A stretch of 64,000 nucleotides of DNA from Longitalea arenae (GTDB taxonomy: Bacteria > Bacteroidota > Bacteroidia > Chitinophagales > Chitinophagaceae): the NCBI RefSeq assembly GCF_016924755.1, contig NZ_JAFFJX010000008.1, positions 1-64,000 on the forward strand. The letters are read 5' to 3'. Under the pieces are notes generated by a model. That model did not search any database. It saw only the letters and a program-made list of their open reading frames with translations, and was not told the DNA's origin. Numbering within the stretch: position 1 is the first letter of the stretch; every line of letters starts with the position of its first letter. Shown piece after piece: positions 7,516-16,595 of this stretch. The position numbers and the translations under genes were made by a program.

Positions 7516-9759
7516 TCAGTCCCTCAGATACGCACTCGTGATCGACTGCTTCGCTTCTAACAGGTCTTTCGGCGTTCCTTCAAACAGTACCTGTCCGCCT
7601 TTATGACCGCCCTCAGGGCCCATGTCAATGATCCAGTCGGCATTTTTAATAATGCTGATATTATGTTCAATGATGATCACGGTATTGCCTGCATCTACCA
7701 GGCGGTTGATGATCGCCAGCAAGTGGCCTATATCAGACATGTGTAAACCGGTTGTAGGCTCATCCATTACATATACACTTCCTTTTTTATGCAGCTCGCT
7801 GGCCAGTTTAATGCGTTGACATTCCCCGCCCGATAAAGTGCTTAATGGTTGTCCCAGCGTCAGGTAATCGAGGCCTACATCACTCATCGCCTGCAGCTTT
7901 TTTTGAATTTCTTTTTGCTTAAAGAAATCGAGTGCGCCCTGAACGGTTAAGTTCAATACATCAGCAATGGATTTGCCGTCGAGTTGATAAGCCAGCACTT
8001 CTTCTTTAAATCGCTTGCCTTCACAGATTTCACAAGGGATCTTAATACCATCCAAAAATGCGAGATCGGTGTATACCACCCCGGCGCCCTGGCAGTTTTC
8101 GCAGGCGCCTTTTGAATTAAAGCTGAACAGGGAAGCGCTGACCTTATTGGCCGAGGCAAACGCTTTTCTGATATCGTCCATTATGCCCGTATAAGTAGCG
8201 GGGTTAGACCGCGAAGTAGTGCCAACGGCTGACTGATCTATTACAATCGCATCTGGATGTTGCTGCAGGAATGCATGATGTATAAGGGAACTTTTTCCTG
8301 AACCTGCCACGCCGGTTATTACAGTTAATACCCCAGTTGGAATATCTACATTTACATTTTGCAGGTTATTCACCCGCGCTTTTCGAATTGGTAGTTTACC
8401 GGTATGTTTTCTGAAAGCTTCTTTGACAGGGATCGTTTGTTTCATGAAGCGGCCGGTAAGCGTTTGCGCTTTCAACAGGTTATCAAAGCTGCCTTCAAAA
8501 ACAATATTGCCGCCACGGTTTCCGGCGTGTGGCCCAACATCCACTATATGATCGGCTATCTTTATAACATCGGGGTCGTGCTCTACAACAATCACGGTAT
8601 TCCCCTTATCCCTGAGTTTTTTGAGCAGGTCGTTCAGGCGATGCACATCACGGGGATGCAGGCCTACGCTTGGCTCATCAAAAATATACATCACGTCGAC
8701 CAAACTGCTGCTTAAATGTTTTACCATCTTGATGCGCTGCGATTCACCGCCCGACAAGGTGCTGGTTTCGCGATCAAGGCTGAGATAGTCCAGGCCGATA
8801 TCAACCAGGTGTTGTAATCTTTCAAGAAGCGTTTTTAAGATCGGCGCTGCTACCGGTTCTTTGATCGCTTCCAGCGCACCTATCAAGTCGGTAATTTCCA
8901 TAGCGCTTAATTGGGCAATATTCTTTCCATTGATCTTGCAGCTAAGGGCTGCCTGGCTCAGGCGGGCGCCTTTGCATAAAGGGCAGGGCTGCAACCCGAT
9001 ATATGGCGCCACTTTCTTTTGCGTTCTTTCAGAAAGGGTTTTCAGGTCGCGTTTAATATAGGCTTTGGTAAATTTTTCAATGATACCCATATAGGTAACA
9101 TTTATAATACCACCCCCAAATTGCATTTTTACTTTCTGCGGTTTGCTGTACAGCAAGAGGTCCATTTCTTCTGTTGTGTAATCGCGCAGTTTTTTATCAA
9201 CGTCAAAAAAGCCGGAGCTCGAATACATGGCAATTTCCCACGACGCAAAAACCGGCACCTGCACAGCGCCTTCTTTCAGCGATTTATCCATATCGAGAAA
9301 AGATTCGGCTTTAACACCCATCTTTTTCCCCAGGCCACTGCACTCAGGGCACATACCCTGCGGATCGTTAAATGAAAATGCATTGGAATAACCAACATGC
9401 GGTTGTCCTACCCTGGAATACAGTAAACGCAGCACCGGCGCAATATCGGTGATGGTGCCCACGGTGGAAGTTGAACCACCGCCCAGTCTTTTTTGATCAA
9501 CGACAATGGCCATGCTTAAATTTTCAATGGCCTCTGCCTGCGGCGGCGCATAGCGGGGCAGAAAATTGCGCACAAACATGCTGAAGTTCTCATATAACTG
9601 CCTCTGCGCCTCCGTTGCAATGGTGTCAAAAACAATTGATGATTTACCCGAACCTGATACACCGGTAAATATGGTGATAGTTCGTTTGGGGATTTTCAGG
9701 GAAACATTCCTGAGATTATTTTCCCGGGCGCCCTTGATTTCGATATACTCCTTTTGCAT
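7516..9759 (-). CDS. UvrA-like ABC ATPase, short form
   Basis: A 747-aa protein with the duplicated ATPase layout of UvrA. The first Walker A is GVSGSGKSS at 33-41 and the second GVAGSGKSS lies near 480. Both signatures are present (LSGGESQRIK and LSGGECQRIK). The zinc-binding CxxC modules of the second half are complete (CENCQGAG, CEICEGKR). Canonical UvrA is about 940 aa; this one is roughly 190 aa shorter. The missing length fits loss of the UvrB-binding and insertion regions near the N-terminus, as in UvrA2 or antibiotic-resistance UvrA paralogs. It probably binds damaged or drug-modified DNA without being the main excision-repair UvrA. Monocistronic. Confidence 0.9.
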   Translation of the reverse strand: MQKEYIEIKGARENNLRNVSLKIPKRTITIFTGVSGSGKSSIVFDTIATEAQRQLYENFSMFVRNFLPRYAPPQAEAIENLSMAIVVDQKRLGGGSTSTVGTITDIAPVLRLLYSRVGQPHVGYSNAFSFNDPQGMCPECSGLGKKMGVKAESFLDMDKSLKEGAVQVPVFASWEIAMYSSSGFFDVDKKLRDYTTEEMDLLLYSKPQKVKMQFGGGIINVTYMGIIEKFTKAYIKRDLKTLSERTQKKVAPYIGLQPCPLCKGARLSQAALSCKINGKNIAQLSAMEITDLIGALEAIKEPVAAPILKTLLERLQHLVDIGLDYLSLDRETSTLSGGESQRIKMVKHLSSSLVDVMYIFDEPSVGLHPRDVHRLNDLLKKLRDKGNTVIVVEHDPDVIKIADHIVDVGPHAGNRGGNIVFEGSFDNLLKAQTLTGRFMKQTIPVKEAFRKHTGKLPIRKARVNNLQNVNVDIPTGVLTVITGVAGSGKSSLIHHAFLQQHPDAIVIDQSAVGTTSRSNPATYTGIMDDIRKAFASANKVSASLFSFNSKGACENCQGAGVVYTDLAFLDGIKIPCEICEGKRFKEEVLAYQLDGKSIADVLNLTVQGALDFFKQKEIQKKLQAMSDVGLDYLTLGQPLSTLSGGECQRIKLASELHKKGSVYVMDEPTTGLHMSDIGHLLAIINRLVDAGNTVIIIEHNISIIKNADWIIDMGPEGGHKGGQVLFEGTPKDLLEAKQSITSAYLRD

Positions 9760-9933
9760 AATTTATTTTAGATATCTGTAATTGATGTAAATACAATACG
9801 CGCAGGCCGAAACAAGAAAAGGGCATGTAATTTCGGAAAAAATAGCTTTTCTACCTTGTACAGAAACGACAATTAATTTGATTTAACTGCCCTTCCCTTG
9901 CAGAGATAAACAATGACATTTAATATTGTAGCT

Positions 9934-12327
9934 ATGAAATACCTGCTGACCTTTATTCTTTTCTTGTGTCTCCAACATGCATACGGTCAAACCGATGACA
10001 TATCGTCTAGAATGGCCGCGTATGCATTGGCAAAGAATTCAGATCAGCTTTACCTACATACCGATAAACATATTTACACCAATAATGAACAGATTTGGTT
10101 CAGCGCCTGGATGCTGCAATGCGGGTCTGATTCTGTACCGCTTCACCATTTTCTATCCCTAATGCTGGTGCCTGCCGACTTACAGGTACCAGTAAAGCAA
10201 CAAAAGTTTGCCATGAACAATGGGTATAGTTATGGCAGTTTGCAATTGCCCGATTCCATAGCACCGGGTGAATATAAACTGGTGGCAAGCACCAATATAA
10301 TGGGAGCTGATAGTTTGCCGCTGGCTTTGTTTACGCAGGATATCAGGGTGCGGTCGCTCCGGCAATCTGAATTTGTGGCTGCCGCCACCCTTTTGGAAGA
10401 CACTGCCGGCAGAAAAGACCTGCTGATCACTGTTAGGAACAAAACCAGCGGGCAGCCGGTTCGCGATGCGGAATTGTCGTTATGGTGCGGAAACAGCAAA
10501 GTGATCAATGCGCGAACGGATAAAAATGGGATGTATCGACAGAATTTGCTGGTATTCACTGCAGCGTCTGCTTCACCAGCCGTTGTAATCGCAAAGATCA
10601 AACACAAGGGCGATGTGGAGTACCTGCAGCATAAATGGCCGGGAGCGGCCCTGGTACGGGAACTCGATTTGAGATTTTATCCGGAAGGCGGGAGCCTGGT
10701 ATCAGAGATTCCCTGTACTATAGGTTGGGAATCGAAAAGCAGCTTTGGCGAAGCGGTGATCACACAGGCAGTGTTGTTTGAAGGTCAAAGACCCATCGAC
10801 ACTATAAAGACAAATGAGCAAGGCCTGGGCCGCTTTGTACTGGTGCCTCGTGCAGGCGCTACCTACCAGGTTAAACCCATAAAATGGCCGGCCGGCATGT
10901 TATTGAAACAAGCGCCCTATACATTGCCAACCGTATTAGTGCAAGGAATGACCTGCAGCGTACCAAAAGCCATCACCGGCGATTCTCTTCGACTGAGTGT
11001 TTTCGCAAATGGCTATTCACAGGTAAATATGGTGGTGCATAATTTCAGAAGGGTGTTCAATCAACAGGCACTTAGCGTAAAACCAGGTGGTGTGCGGGTA
11101 TTGGTGTTGTTAAACGAAATTCCGAAAGGACTTACCGCCATTACCCTGCTCGATAGTAATGGCCGGCCACTGGCAGAACGCCTTTTCTTTGCGCATTACA
11201 ACCATAAAGCAGTCTGCACCATTACCCCAGATCAAAAAGTATATGAGAAGCGGCAGAAAGTAACAGTCTCTTTTCAACTCAGCAATAACCAACAGCCGGT
11301 TACAGGTTTCGCTGCGGTTGGCTGTGCGCAGGCGAACCGGTTTGAGCATAGCAAACACCAGGATCTTGAATCCTTTGCTTACCTGTATACCGAATTGCAG
11401 GACGCGCCGCCCTATCGTACGGGTGATGGATTCCGCGATGCTGGTTACCTGGAAGATCTGTTGCTGGTGCGGGGCTGGAGAAGATACAGCTGGCAGGAAT
11501 TACTGGCCGGGAACCATAACCCGCCTGTCTTTAATTCACCTGCGATAACAGGATACGTTGTGCCGGGAGAAGGTAAGATCAGGAAGCCGGTTTCCATAAC
11601 CCTGTTAGGCGGCCAAAACAGTGTTACATTTGTGAAAACCGATGCGAAGGGCCGTTTTCAATTTTCCTTCGATCAGTTACAGGTACCGCAGGAGAAGAAA
11701 TTGTTTTTACTGACAGGAGATAAAATTGAAAAAAATACAGTGGTCATCGAGGACCCATATGTAGCGTTAAATAAAAAACTGGCATCGGTCATACCATTCA
11801 ACAAAACAGATCCGGACAAGTATCTGCAATATGCGCAGGATATGATGTTAGCGGATTTGAAAAAAGTAAAACAGCTGGCGGTGGTTACTGTAAAAGGCTA
11901 TCGGGGCGCTAACAGCACTTTCTCCGCTACCAATGCCTGCGGCGATTTTGTTTGTTCCTATAATAAATTGAATTGTTATGGCCATGTGGGTGACCCGGGC
12001 AATCGTCCTCCAGTGAAAGGGCAGACCTATCGCATGAATGGAGGTGGCGTAATTGTTTATGCAGGGTGCGGCATGGGTGAGAATAACAAGGAGTATGAAG
12101 GAATAAAGCTGGGAAAGGAATTTTATGTAGACGATTTTAGTGAAGCTTCGGGTGTTCCAAAATACATTTCCACGATTTATTGGTCGCCCATGTTCACATT
12201 TGATAAAGATGGAAAAGCCAGCGCCAGTTTTTACACCAGCGACATCAGCGGCCGCTATCGCATTGTGATCAATGGCGTAGCCGGGAATAATTTATTCTAT
12301 GCCACTTCTTTCTTTGACGTGAAATAA
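9934..12327 (+). CDS. Large secreted protein with MG2-like domain, function unknown
   Basis: About 797 aa from the ATG at 9934, which begins a clean signal peptide (MKYLLTFILFLCLQHAYG); an ATG 21 bp upstream is in frame but less likely. The first mature segment, YLHTDKHIYTNNEQIWFSAW, is the hallmark of a Bacteroidota family with an alpha-2-macroglobulin-like MG2 domain that often ends in a TonB-receptor plug. Around residues 600-660 a carboxypeptidase-regulatory-like repeat is plausible. The expected plug is not recognisable: the segment after VVTVKGYRG is short and has several cysteines. Probably periplasmic or outer-membrane associated. Function unknown. Confidence 0.7.
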   Translation: MKYLLTFILFLCLQHAYGQTDDISSRMAAYALAKNSDQLYLHTDKHIYTNNEQIWFSAWMLQCGSDSVPLHHFLSLMLVPADLQVPVKQQKFAMNNGYSYGSLQLPDSIAPGEYKLVASTNIMGADSLPLALFTQDIRVRSLRQSEFVAAATLLEDTAGRKDLLITVRNKTSGQPVRDAELSLWCGNSKVINARTDKNGMYRQNLLVFTAASASPAVVIAKIKHKGDVEYLQHKWPGAALVRELDLRFYPEGGSLVSEIPCTIGWESKSSFGEAVITQAVLFEGQRPIDTIKTNEQGLGRFVLVPRAGATYQVKPIKWPAGMLLKQAPYTLPTVLVQGMTCSVPKAITGDSLRLSVFANGYSQVNMVVHNFRRVFNQQALSVKPGGVRVLVLLNEIPKGLTAITLLDSNGRPLAERLFFAHYNHKAVCTITPDQKVYEKRQKVTVSFQLSNNQQPVTGFAAVGCAQANRFEHSKHQDLESFAYLYTELQDAPPYRTGDGFRDAGYLEDLLLVRGWRRYSWQELLAGNHNPPVFNSPAITGYVVPGEGKIRKPVSITLLGGQNSVTFVKTDAKGRFQFSFDQLQVPQEKKLFLLTGDKIEKNTVVIEDPYVALNKKLASVIPFNKTDPDKYLQYAQDMMLADLKKVKQLAVVTVKGYRGANSTFSATNACGDFVCSYNKLNCYGHVGDPGNRPPVKGQTYRMNGGGVIVYAGCGMGENNKEYEGIKLGKEFYVDDFSEASGVPKYISTIYWSPMFTFDKDGKASASFYTSDISGRYRIVINGVAGNNLFYATSFFDVK

Positions 12328-12350
12328 AGATCGCTGGGTTATACCTTCAT

Positions 12351-12390
12351 GGCAATGGCCATTCACTGCCAAAGGCCTGGCCATTTGCCG
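12351..12390. repeat. Imperfect inverted repeat
   Basis: AATGGCC (12354-12360) pairs with GGCCATT (12379-12385), extended by flanking GGC/GCC with a one-base bulge. No T run follows, so a terminator role for the gene ending at 12327 is weak. Confidence 0.3.
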
Positions 12391-12508
12391 GCGCGCTGAT
12401 GATTTCCACTTCTTTTAAAATTTATTTCGTTTTCCTGCTCTCCCTTTTTCGCCTTTTTGTGTCTTTATCAGTTAAGCAGTCGGTTAAAATTGTAATTAAA
12501 TATTTGTT

Positions 12509-13378
12509 ATGCGGCGATTTTTTCAAGCGGTCCTTTTTATTTTCGGCTTACTGGTGCAAGATCCGGTTTATTCCCAAAGCAATCGATTGCGGTTCATTAC
12601 CTATAACATCCTGCAGGGTATGCGGTTGGATACCGCTGCCGGCAAACCTGTATTTGTTCAATGGCTGAAGGAGATGGATCCCGATGTGCTGGCGCTGCAG
12701 GAGGTGACAGGTTTTACACAGGCTTCCCTGGAGCAGCTGGCACAGCAGTATGGACATCCCTATGCAGTATTGTTGATCGAAGGTGAGAAATACCCGGTGG
12801 CGATTACATCCAAATACCCAATCGTGAACGTACAGAAGATAAGTGATAATATGGACCGGGGTTTTATCACAGCCCGGGTAAAAGACGTGAACATAGTTTC
12901 CTTGCATTTTACACCCTTCGATTACCGCAAACGCCGCCAGGAAGTAGACCTCTTGCTGGCGCAAATCAATGCGCAAGCCAAAAAAGAAAAGTGGGTGATC
13001 ATGGGCGATTTCAATACGGTATCGCCGGATGATGCTGCGAGTTACAGCGATGGGCGCATGGTGGCCAATTACCAGGCCTATGAAAAAAAGTATGCACCCG
13101 TTCAAAAGCTGGTCAATGGCAGGCTCGATTATACGGTCATTGAAAAAATAACCGCCAGCGGCTTCATCGATGCGCTGAAAACAACAACCCCCTCCTTTGT
13201 GAAAACAGTGCATCCAAAACGGTTTGAGCCAAAGACCGGTACCGATGTGCCATCGCGGATCGATTTTATATTTGTTAGTAAAGACCTGGTGAAAAAGATC
13301 GCGGCAGCGCGGGTATTGGTGGATACTTTCACCGATAATTATTCAGACCATTACCCTGTATTACTTGACCTGAAATAA
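12509..13378 (+). CDS. Endonuclease/exonuclease/phosphatase (EEP) family protein, secreted
   Basis: A 289-aa protein with a signal peptide (residues 1-~24) and a full EEP fold. Motifs in order: TYNILQGMRLD, LALQEV with the metal-binding glutamate, GDFNTVSPDD and the terminal SDHYPVLL. The family cleaves phosphodiester or phosphomonoester bonds in nucleic acids, phospholipids or inositol phosphates using Mg2+. The exported location argues against a DNA-repair role and for scavenging or lipid hydrolysis. It starts a three-gene run with the YdcF-like gene (5-bp gap) and the SGNH hydrolase. Confidence 0.87.
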   Translation: MRRFFQAVLFIFGLLVQDPVYSQSNRLRFITYNILQGMRLDTAAGKPVFVQWLKEMDPDVLALQEVTGFTQASLEQLAQQYGHPYAVLLIEGEKYPVAITSKYPIVNVQKISDNMDRGFITARVKDVNIVSLHFTPFDYRKRRQEVDLLLAQINAQAKKEKWVIMGDFNTVSPDDAASYSDGRMVANYQAYEKKYAPVQKLVNGRLDYTVIEKITASGFIDALKTTTPSFVKTVHPKRFEPKTGTDVPSRIDFIFVSKDLVKKIAAARVLVDTFTDNYSDHYPVLLDLK

Positions 13379-13383
13379 AGACG

Positions 13384-14604
13384 ATGAAAAAAGTGTTTGT
13401 AAAAATTATTGGCTGTTGTTTCCTGTTATTCCTCCATGTTTCAGAAGCCCTGGCCTTGTCTGAAGAAGACCAGATCCTGCTCATGAAGAATTTTCCTTTT
13501 CTGTATATGTTAGAGCCGGCCTTGCAGAAACTACACAAAGAACCAGCAACTTTTATAAGCATCAGGAAGAGGCTGGCGTCTGCTGCACAGGATGCAAAAC
13601 AATGCCAAACGGCGGCCTGCTTCAGCGGCAGCCTGCAATTCACCCCTGGTGAGATTGATTCCATCGGCGATGCATTGGCAGGTTTGGTGTTAGGCAATGA
13701 AAAGATCAGGAAACTGGTGCACGCAATAAAAACCGGTGGCCCTTATCCACTCTTTGCAAAAGAGACGGACGCTGTTTTTGTGCGCAAAGCCTGGCAGGCA
13801 GATGCAAAGGGCATTAATTATATTCTGGGCATCTATCTCGAAGGGCGTGCACCCCTGTATCCAAAGATCGATTCCATCAGTTTTTCGAAAAATGATCCGG
13901 CCTTTCGCGACAGTGTCGCTGCCGGCCTGGCCAGGCTGATGAAAGATACATCTTCCGCATTCTTCAGTATTCCCCTCCTGCTTACGCTGGAAGCGCTGCG
14001 TTTAAATGGCCGCAATGAAGCCGCCCGGTACGAACCCTTATTCAAAAAAGAAAATGCCGAAGCATACCGGCGATCGAAGAAAATAAAATGGAGATCCTAT
14101 CCCTATAGCGTAATACTGGTGCCCGGGCTGGGGCCTGAACAACCGGATGTAAAGCTCGATCCCAATGGCGCAAGAAGATGCGATAGCGCCGCTCTTCGCT
14201 ATCGCGCCGGTAAAGCGCCTTTCATTGTTGTTTCTGGCGGCCATGTTCATCCATACAAGACACCCTATTGCGAAGCAGTTGAAATGAAAAAATACCTGGT
14301 AGAGGTGTTGCATATTCCTGCAGCCGCCGTGATCATCGAGCCGCATGCCCGGCACACGACCACGAACCTGCGCAATACCAGCCGCATCGTATTTCATTTT
14401 AAAATGCCAGCCGATAAGCCGGTGCTGATCGTGACCGATCCTGGCCAGAATACCTATATTAATGGCGCCATGCATAATAAGGTGATAAAAGAACTTGGTT
14501 ATACGCCCTACAGTGCAATTAAAAAGGTACGTGCCAACGAAACGGAATATATACCTTCAGAAAATTCCTGCCAGATAAATTCCCTGGAGCCGCTCGACCC
14601 TTAA
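13384..14604 (+). CDS. YdcF/ElyC-like (DUF218) protein
   Basis: A 406-aa exported protein. The C-terminal ~180 residues carry the DUF218 pattern: ILVPGLGPE, then alternating strands with FIVVSGGHVHP, a VEMKKYLVE helix and IIEPHARHTTTNLRN. DUF218 proteins (YdcF, ElyC/SanA) are linked to envelope polysaccharide handling, with substrates largely unknown. The N-terminal ~220 residues are unlike the short enterobacterial members and I do not recognise them. The gene starts 5 bp after the EEP gene, so translation is probably coupled. Confidence 0.8.
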   Translation: MKKVFVKIIGCCFLLFLHVSEALALSEEDQILLMKNFPFLYMLEPALQKLHKEPATFISIRKRLASAAQDAKQCQTAACFSGSLQFTPGEIDSIGDALAGLVLGNEKIRKLVHAIKTGGPYPLFAKETDAVFVRKAWQADAKGINYILGIYLEGRAPLYPKIDSISFSKNDPAFRDSVAAGLARLMKDTSSAFFSIPLLLTLEALRLNGRNEAARYEPLFKKENAEAYRRSKKIKWRSYPYSVILVPGLGPEQPDVKLDPNGARRCDSAALRYRAGKAPFIVVSGGHVHPYKTPYCEAVEMKKYLVEVLHIPAAAVIIEPHARHTTTNLRNTSRIVFHFKMPADKPVLIVTDPGQNTYINGAMHNKVIKELGYTPYSAIKKVRANETEYIPSENSCQINSLEPLDP

Positions 14605-14639
14605 TCCCCTTAATCAATACTGATCAAAATTTATTGCTT

Positions 14640-15731
14640 ATGAAGATCCCGAAACGCAAATTCTTCCTTGCAGCTGTTGTCCTGCTGATGATGCAACTGG
14701 CCTGGTCACAGGATAGCATCCTGTATGTAGATGCTGCGACCCTTCTTATGACGGGCAAAGCAAAAACGACAGATTCCATTTATCAGCGCATAGATACGAT
14801 AGACAGGAAAGGCATGCCGCCGGCTGTCATTGGCCTGGCCAAACAAAGTGCCGGCATTGCGGTGCTGTTTGAAACCAATTCAACGGCCATCAGGGCAAAA
14901 TGGAGCCTGCCCAAAGAAGTGTACATGCATAACATGACACCCATTGCGCACAGCGGTCTGGATCTCTATTGTTTAAAAGACGGCAAATGGCAGTTTGTGG
15001 GTGTTGCCAGAACCGGCAAAGGCATTCACCAGGACCAACTGATCGTGCGGAACATGGATAGCACTATGAAACAATTCATGCTCTACCTGCCCCTGTATAA
15101 CGGCGTTGGTTCATTGCAGATTGGCGTACAGAGAAATGCCATTATACAGCCGCCTGCTCACCCGGCTGTGAATAAAGCAAAGCGTATTGTGGTCTATGGC
15201 TCCAGTGTGGTACAGGGAGCATCAGCCAGCCGCCCCGGTATGGCATACCCGGCCATATTACAGCGAAGGACCGGTTATGATGTCATTAACCTCGGTTTCA
15301 GCGGCAGCGCCAAAATGGAACCTGCATTGGCAGCATACCTGGCCACTGTACAAGCCGACTGCTATATATTGGATTGTATTCCCAATCCCAGTCCGCAGCA
15401 GATCAAAGAAAGATCATATCCTTTTATTAAATACCTGCGGGAGCATCAGCCGGATATCCCTATTATCATAGTTGAAACAGTCTTCCGGCAAAATGGTTAC
15501 TGGGATCAACAGGTTGGCCAAACGGTAAAAGATCAAAACAATGAGATCAGGAAGACTTACGAGCGCCTCTTAAAGGAAGGATATAAGAATATATATTATC
15601 TTGAAACAGACAAGCTCATCGGAAATGACCACGAAGCAACGGTCGATGGCATCCATTTAACCGATCTTGGTTTTACCCGCATCGCTGATGCACTATTGCC
15701 CGTTATAAAAAAAGCACTGAAGAGAAAATAG
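14640..15731 (+). CDS. SGNH/GDSL hydrolase family protein, secreted
   Basis: About 363 aa from the ATG at 14640 (an in-frame ATG two codons earlier is also possible), with a signal peptide ending near AWSQ. A beta-rich N-terminal domain (~25-170) precedes an SGNH hydrolase domain. The nucleophile block is VVYGSSVVQGASAS, the glycine block is NLGFSGSAKM, and the catalytic Asp/His pair is in VDGIHLTDLG. Such two-domain enzymes usually deacetylate or de-esterify polysaccharides. The canonical asparagine block is replaced by DCIPNPSP. Third gene of the run from 12509. Confidence 0.85.
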   Translation: MKIPKRKFFLAAVVLLMMQLAWSQDSILYVDAATLLMTGKAKTTDSIYQRIDTIDRKGMPPAVIGLAKQSAGIAVLFETNSTAIRAKWSLPKEVYMHNMTPIAHSGLDLYCLKDGKWQFVGVARTGKGIHQDQLIVRNMDSTMKQFMLYLPLYNGVGSLQIGVQRNAIIQPPAHPAVNKAKRIVVYGSSVVQGASASRPGMAYPAILQRRTGYDVINLGFSGSAKMEPALAAYLATVQADCYILDCIPNPSPQQIKERSYPFIKYLREHQPDIPIIIVETVFRQNGYWDQQVGQTVKDQNNEIRKTYERLLKEGYKNIYYLETDKLIGNDHEATVDGIHLTDLGFTRIADALLPVIKKALKRK

Positions 15732-15767
15732 TCATATTACGATCCCTCTTGAGCTTATTGCCGGTTT

Positions 15768-16445
15768 TTATGGCATATACTGATGCCGGATGCCGGTGGA
15801 AAAAGGCGTCCACCAGCAGGCTTTCTGCCCGCAGGCCTTCAACGCGTTGTTCGCCCAGGTATTACAGGTGTGAAATAAGCTATACCGGCCTCTGGCTTCA
15901 TAAAAAGCATCGTGTTTGCCATAAGGCTTCGCTGTTCTTATGGCAATAGGAGCGCCGGTAGCCGACCTTTGCAAACTGTTTTCGATAAAGGTCACCAGCC
16001 GCTGATATTGTTCATTAGAGATAACCAGCTTTATACAGTTCTTCCCTTCTTTGATCTTTTTATAATAAGTGGCGTGAACAGCGGATGAGCTTAGCCAGAA
16101 TGCAGCTTTCAAAGCAGTGCTTGCCTTCAGATCGGCCCAGGTGGGTGTTTGCAGGTAAAAGCCTTTGTCGCCCCAGCCAAATGCAATGTAATCAAGTGCA
16201 GTATCACCGGTGAGCGTATTTTCGAACAGGATCGTTTGGCTCCAGTCTTTAGTGGCCGTTTTTACCGGCAGCACAAGATCCGTGTGCACCGAACTGCTTT
16301 TGATATAGATCGTAACCTGTCGGGGAGCATTGGTTTCGGGTGCTACTGTTAACCGTGATAAGATCCAGGCAGCGCCGAGGTACCCACATAAAAGCAGCAC
16401 AAAGGTTAATAAGGTATAACCTGTGTATTTCAGGAATTTTCTCAT
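15768..16445 (-). CDS. DUF2459 / TIGR02117 family protein
   Basis: A 225-aa protein with one N-terminal membrane anchor (~8-30) followed by a conserved extracytoplasmic domain. Recognised features are the SVHTDLVLPV segment, the FGWGDKGFY block and the late CNTWANNALKACG motif with its cysteine, which recalls papain-like folds. The family is widespread in Proteobacteria and Bacteroidota and sometimes sits near polyhydroxyalkanoate genes; its activity is unknown. The gene is convergent with the SGNH hydrolase gene (36-bp gap). Confidence 0.82.
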   Translation of the reverse strand: MRKFLKYTGYTLLTFVLLLCGYLGAAWILSRLTVAPETNAPRQVTIYIKSSSVHTDLVLPVKTATKDWSQTILFENTLTGDTALDYIAFGWGDKGFYLQTPTWADLKASTALKAAFWLSSSAVHATYYKKIKEGKNCIKLVISNEQYQRLVTFIENSLQRSATGAPIAIRTAKPYGKHDAFYEARGRYSLFHTCNTWANNALKACGQKACWWTPFSTGIRHQYMP

Positions 16446-16595
16446 GTAGTAAGGTTATTGATCTTATTTTAATTCCTAAACTTACATGAAAGTAACCTGT
16501 TCTTTCGCAAAATGGCCAGTTAGTGGTATGCAAAAGCGGTCATCAATGGGAGATAGTTATCCAGATGGGTAAACACCCCTGGAGCAGGTACGAGT

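Noticed and set aside
12548-13213. 221-aa minus-strand ORF opposite the EEP gene
   Set aside because: It is a shadow of a well-supported EEP-family gene and shows no recognisable domain.
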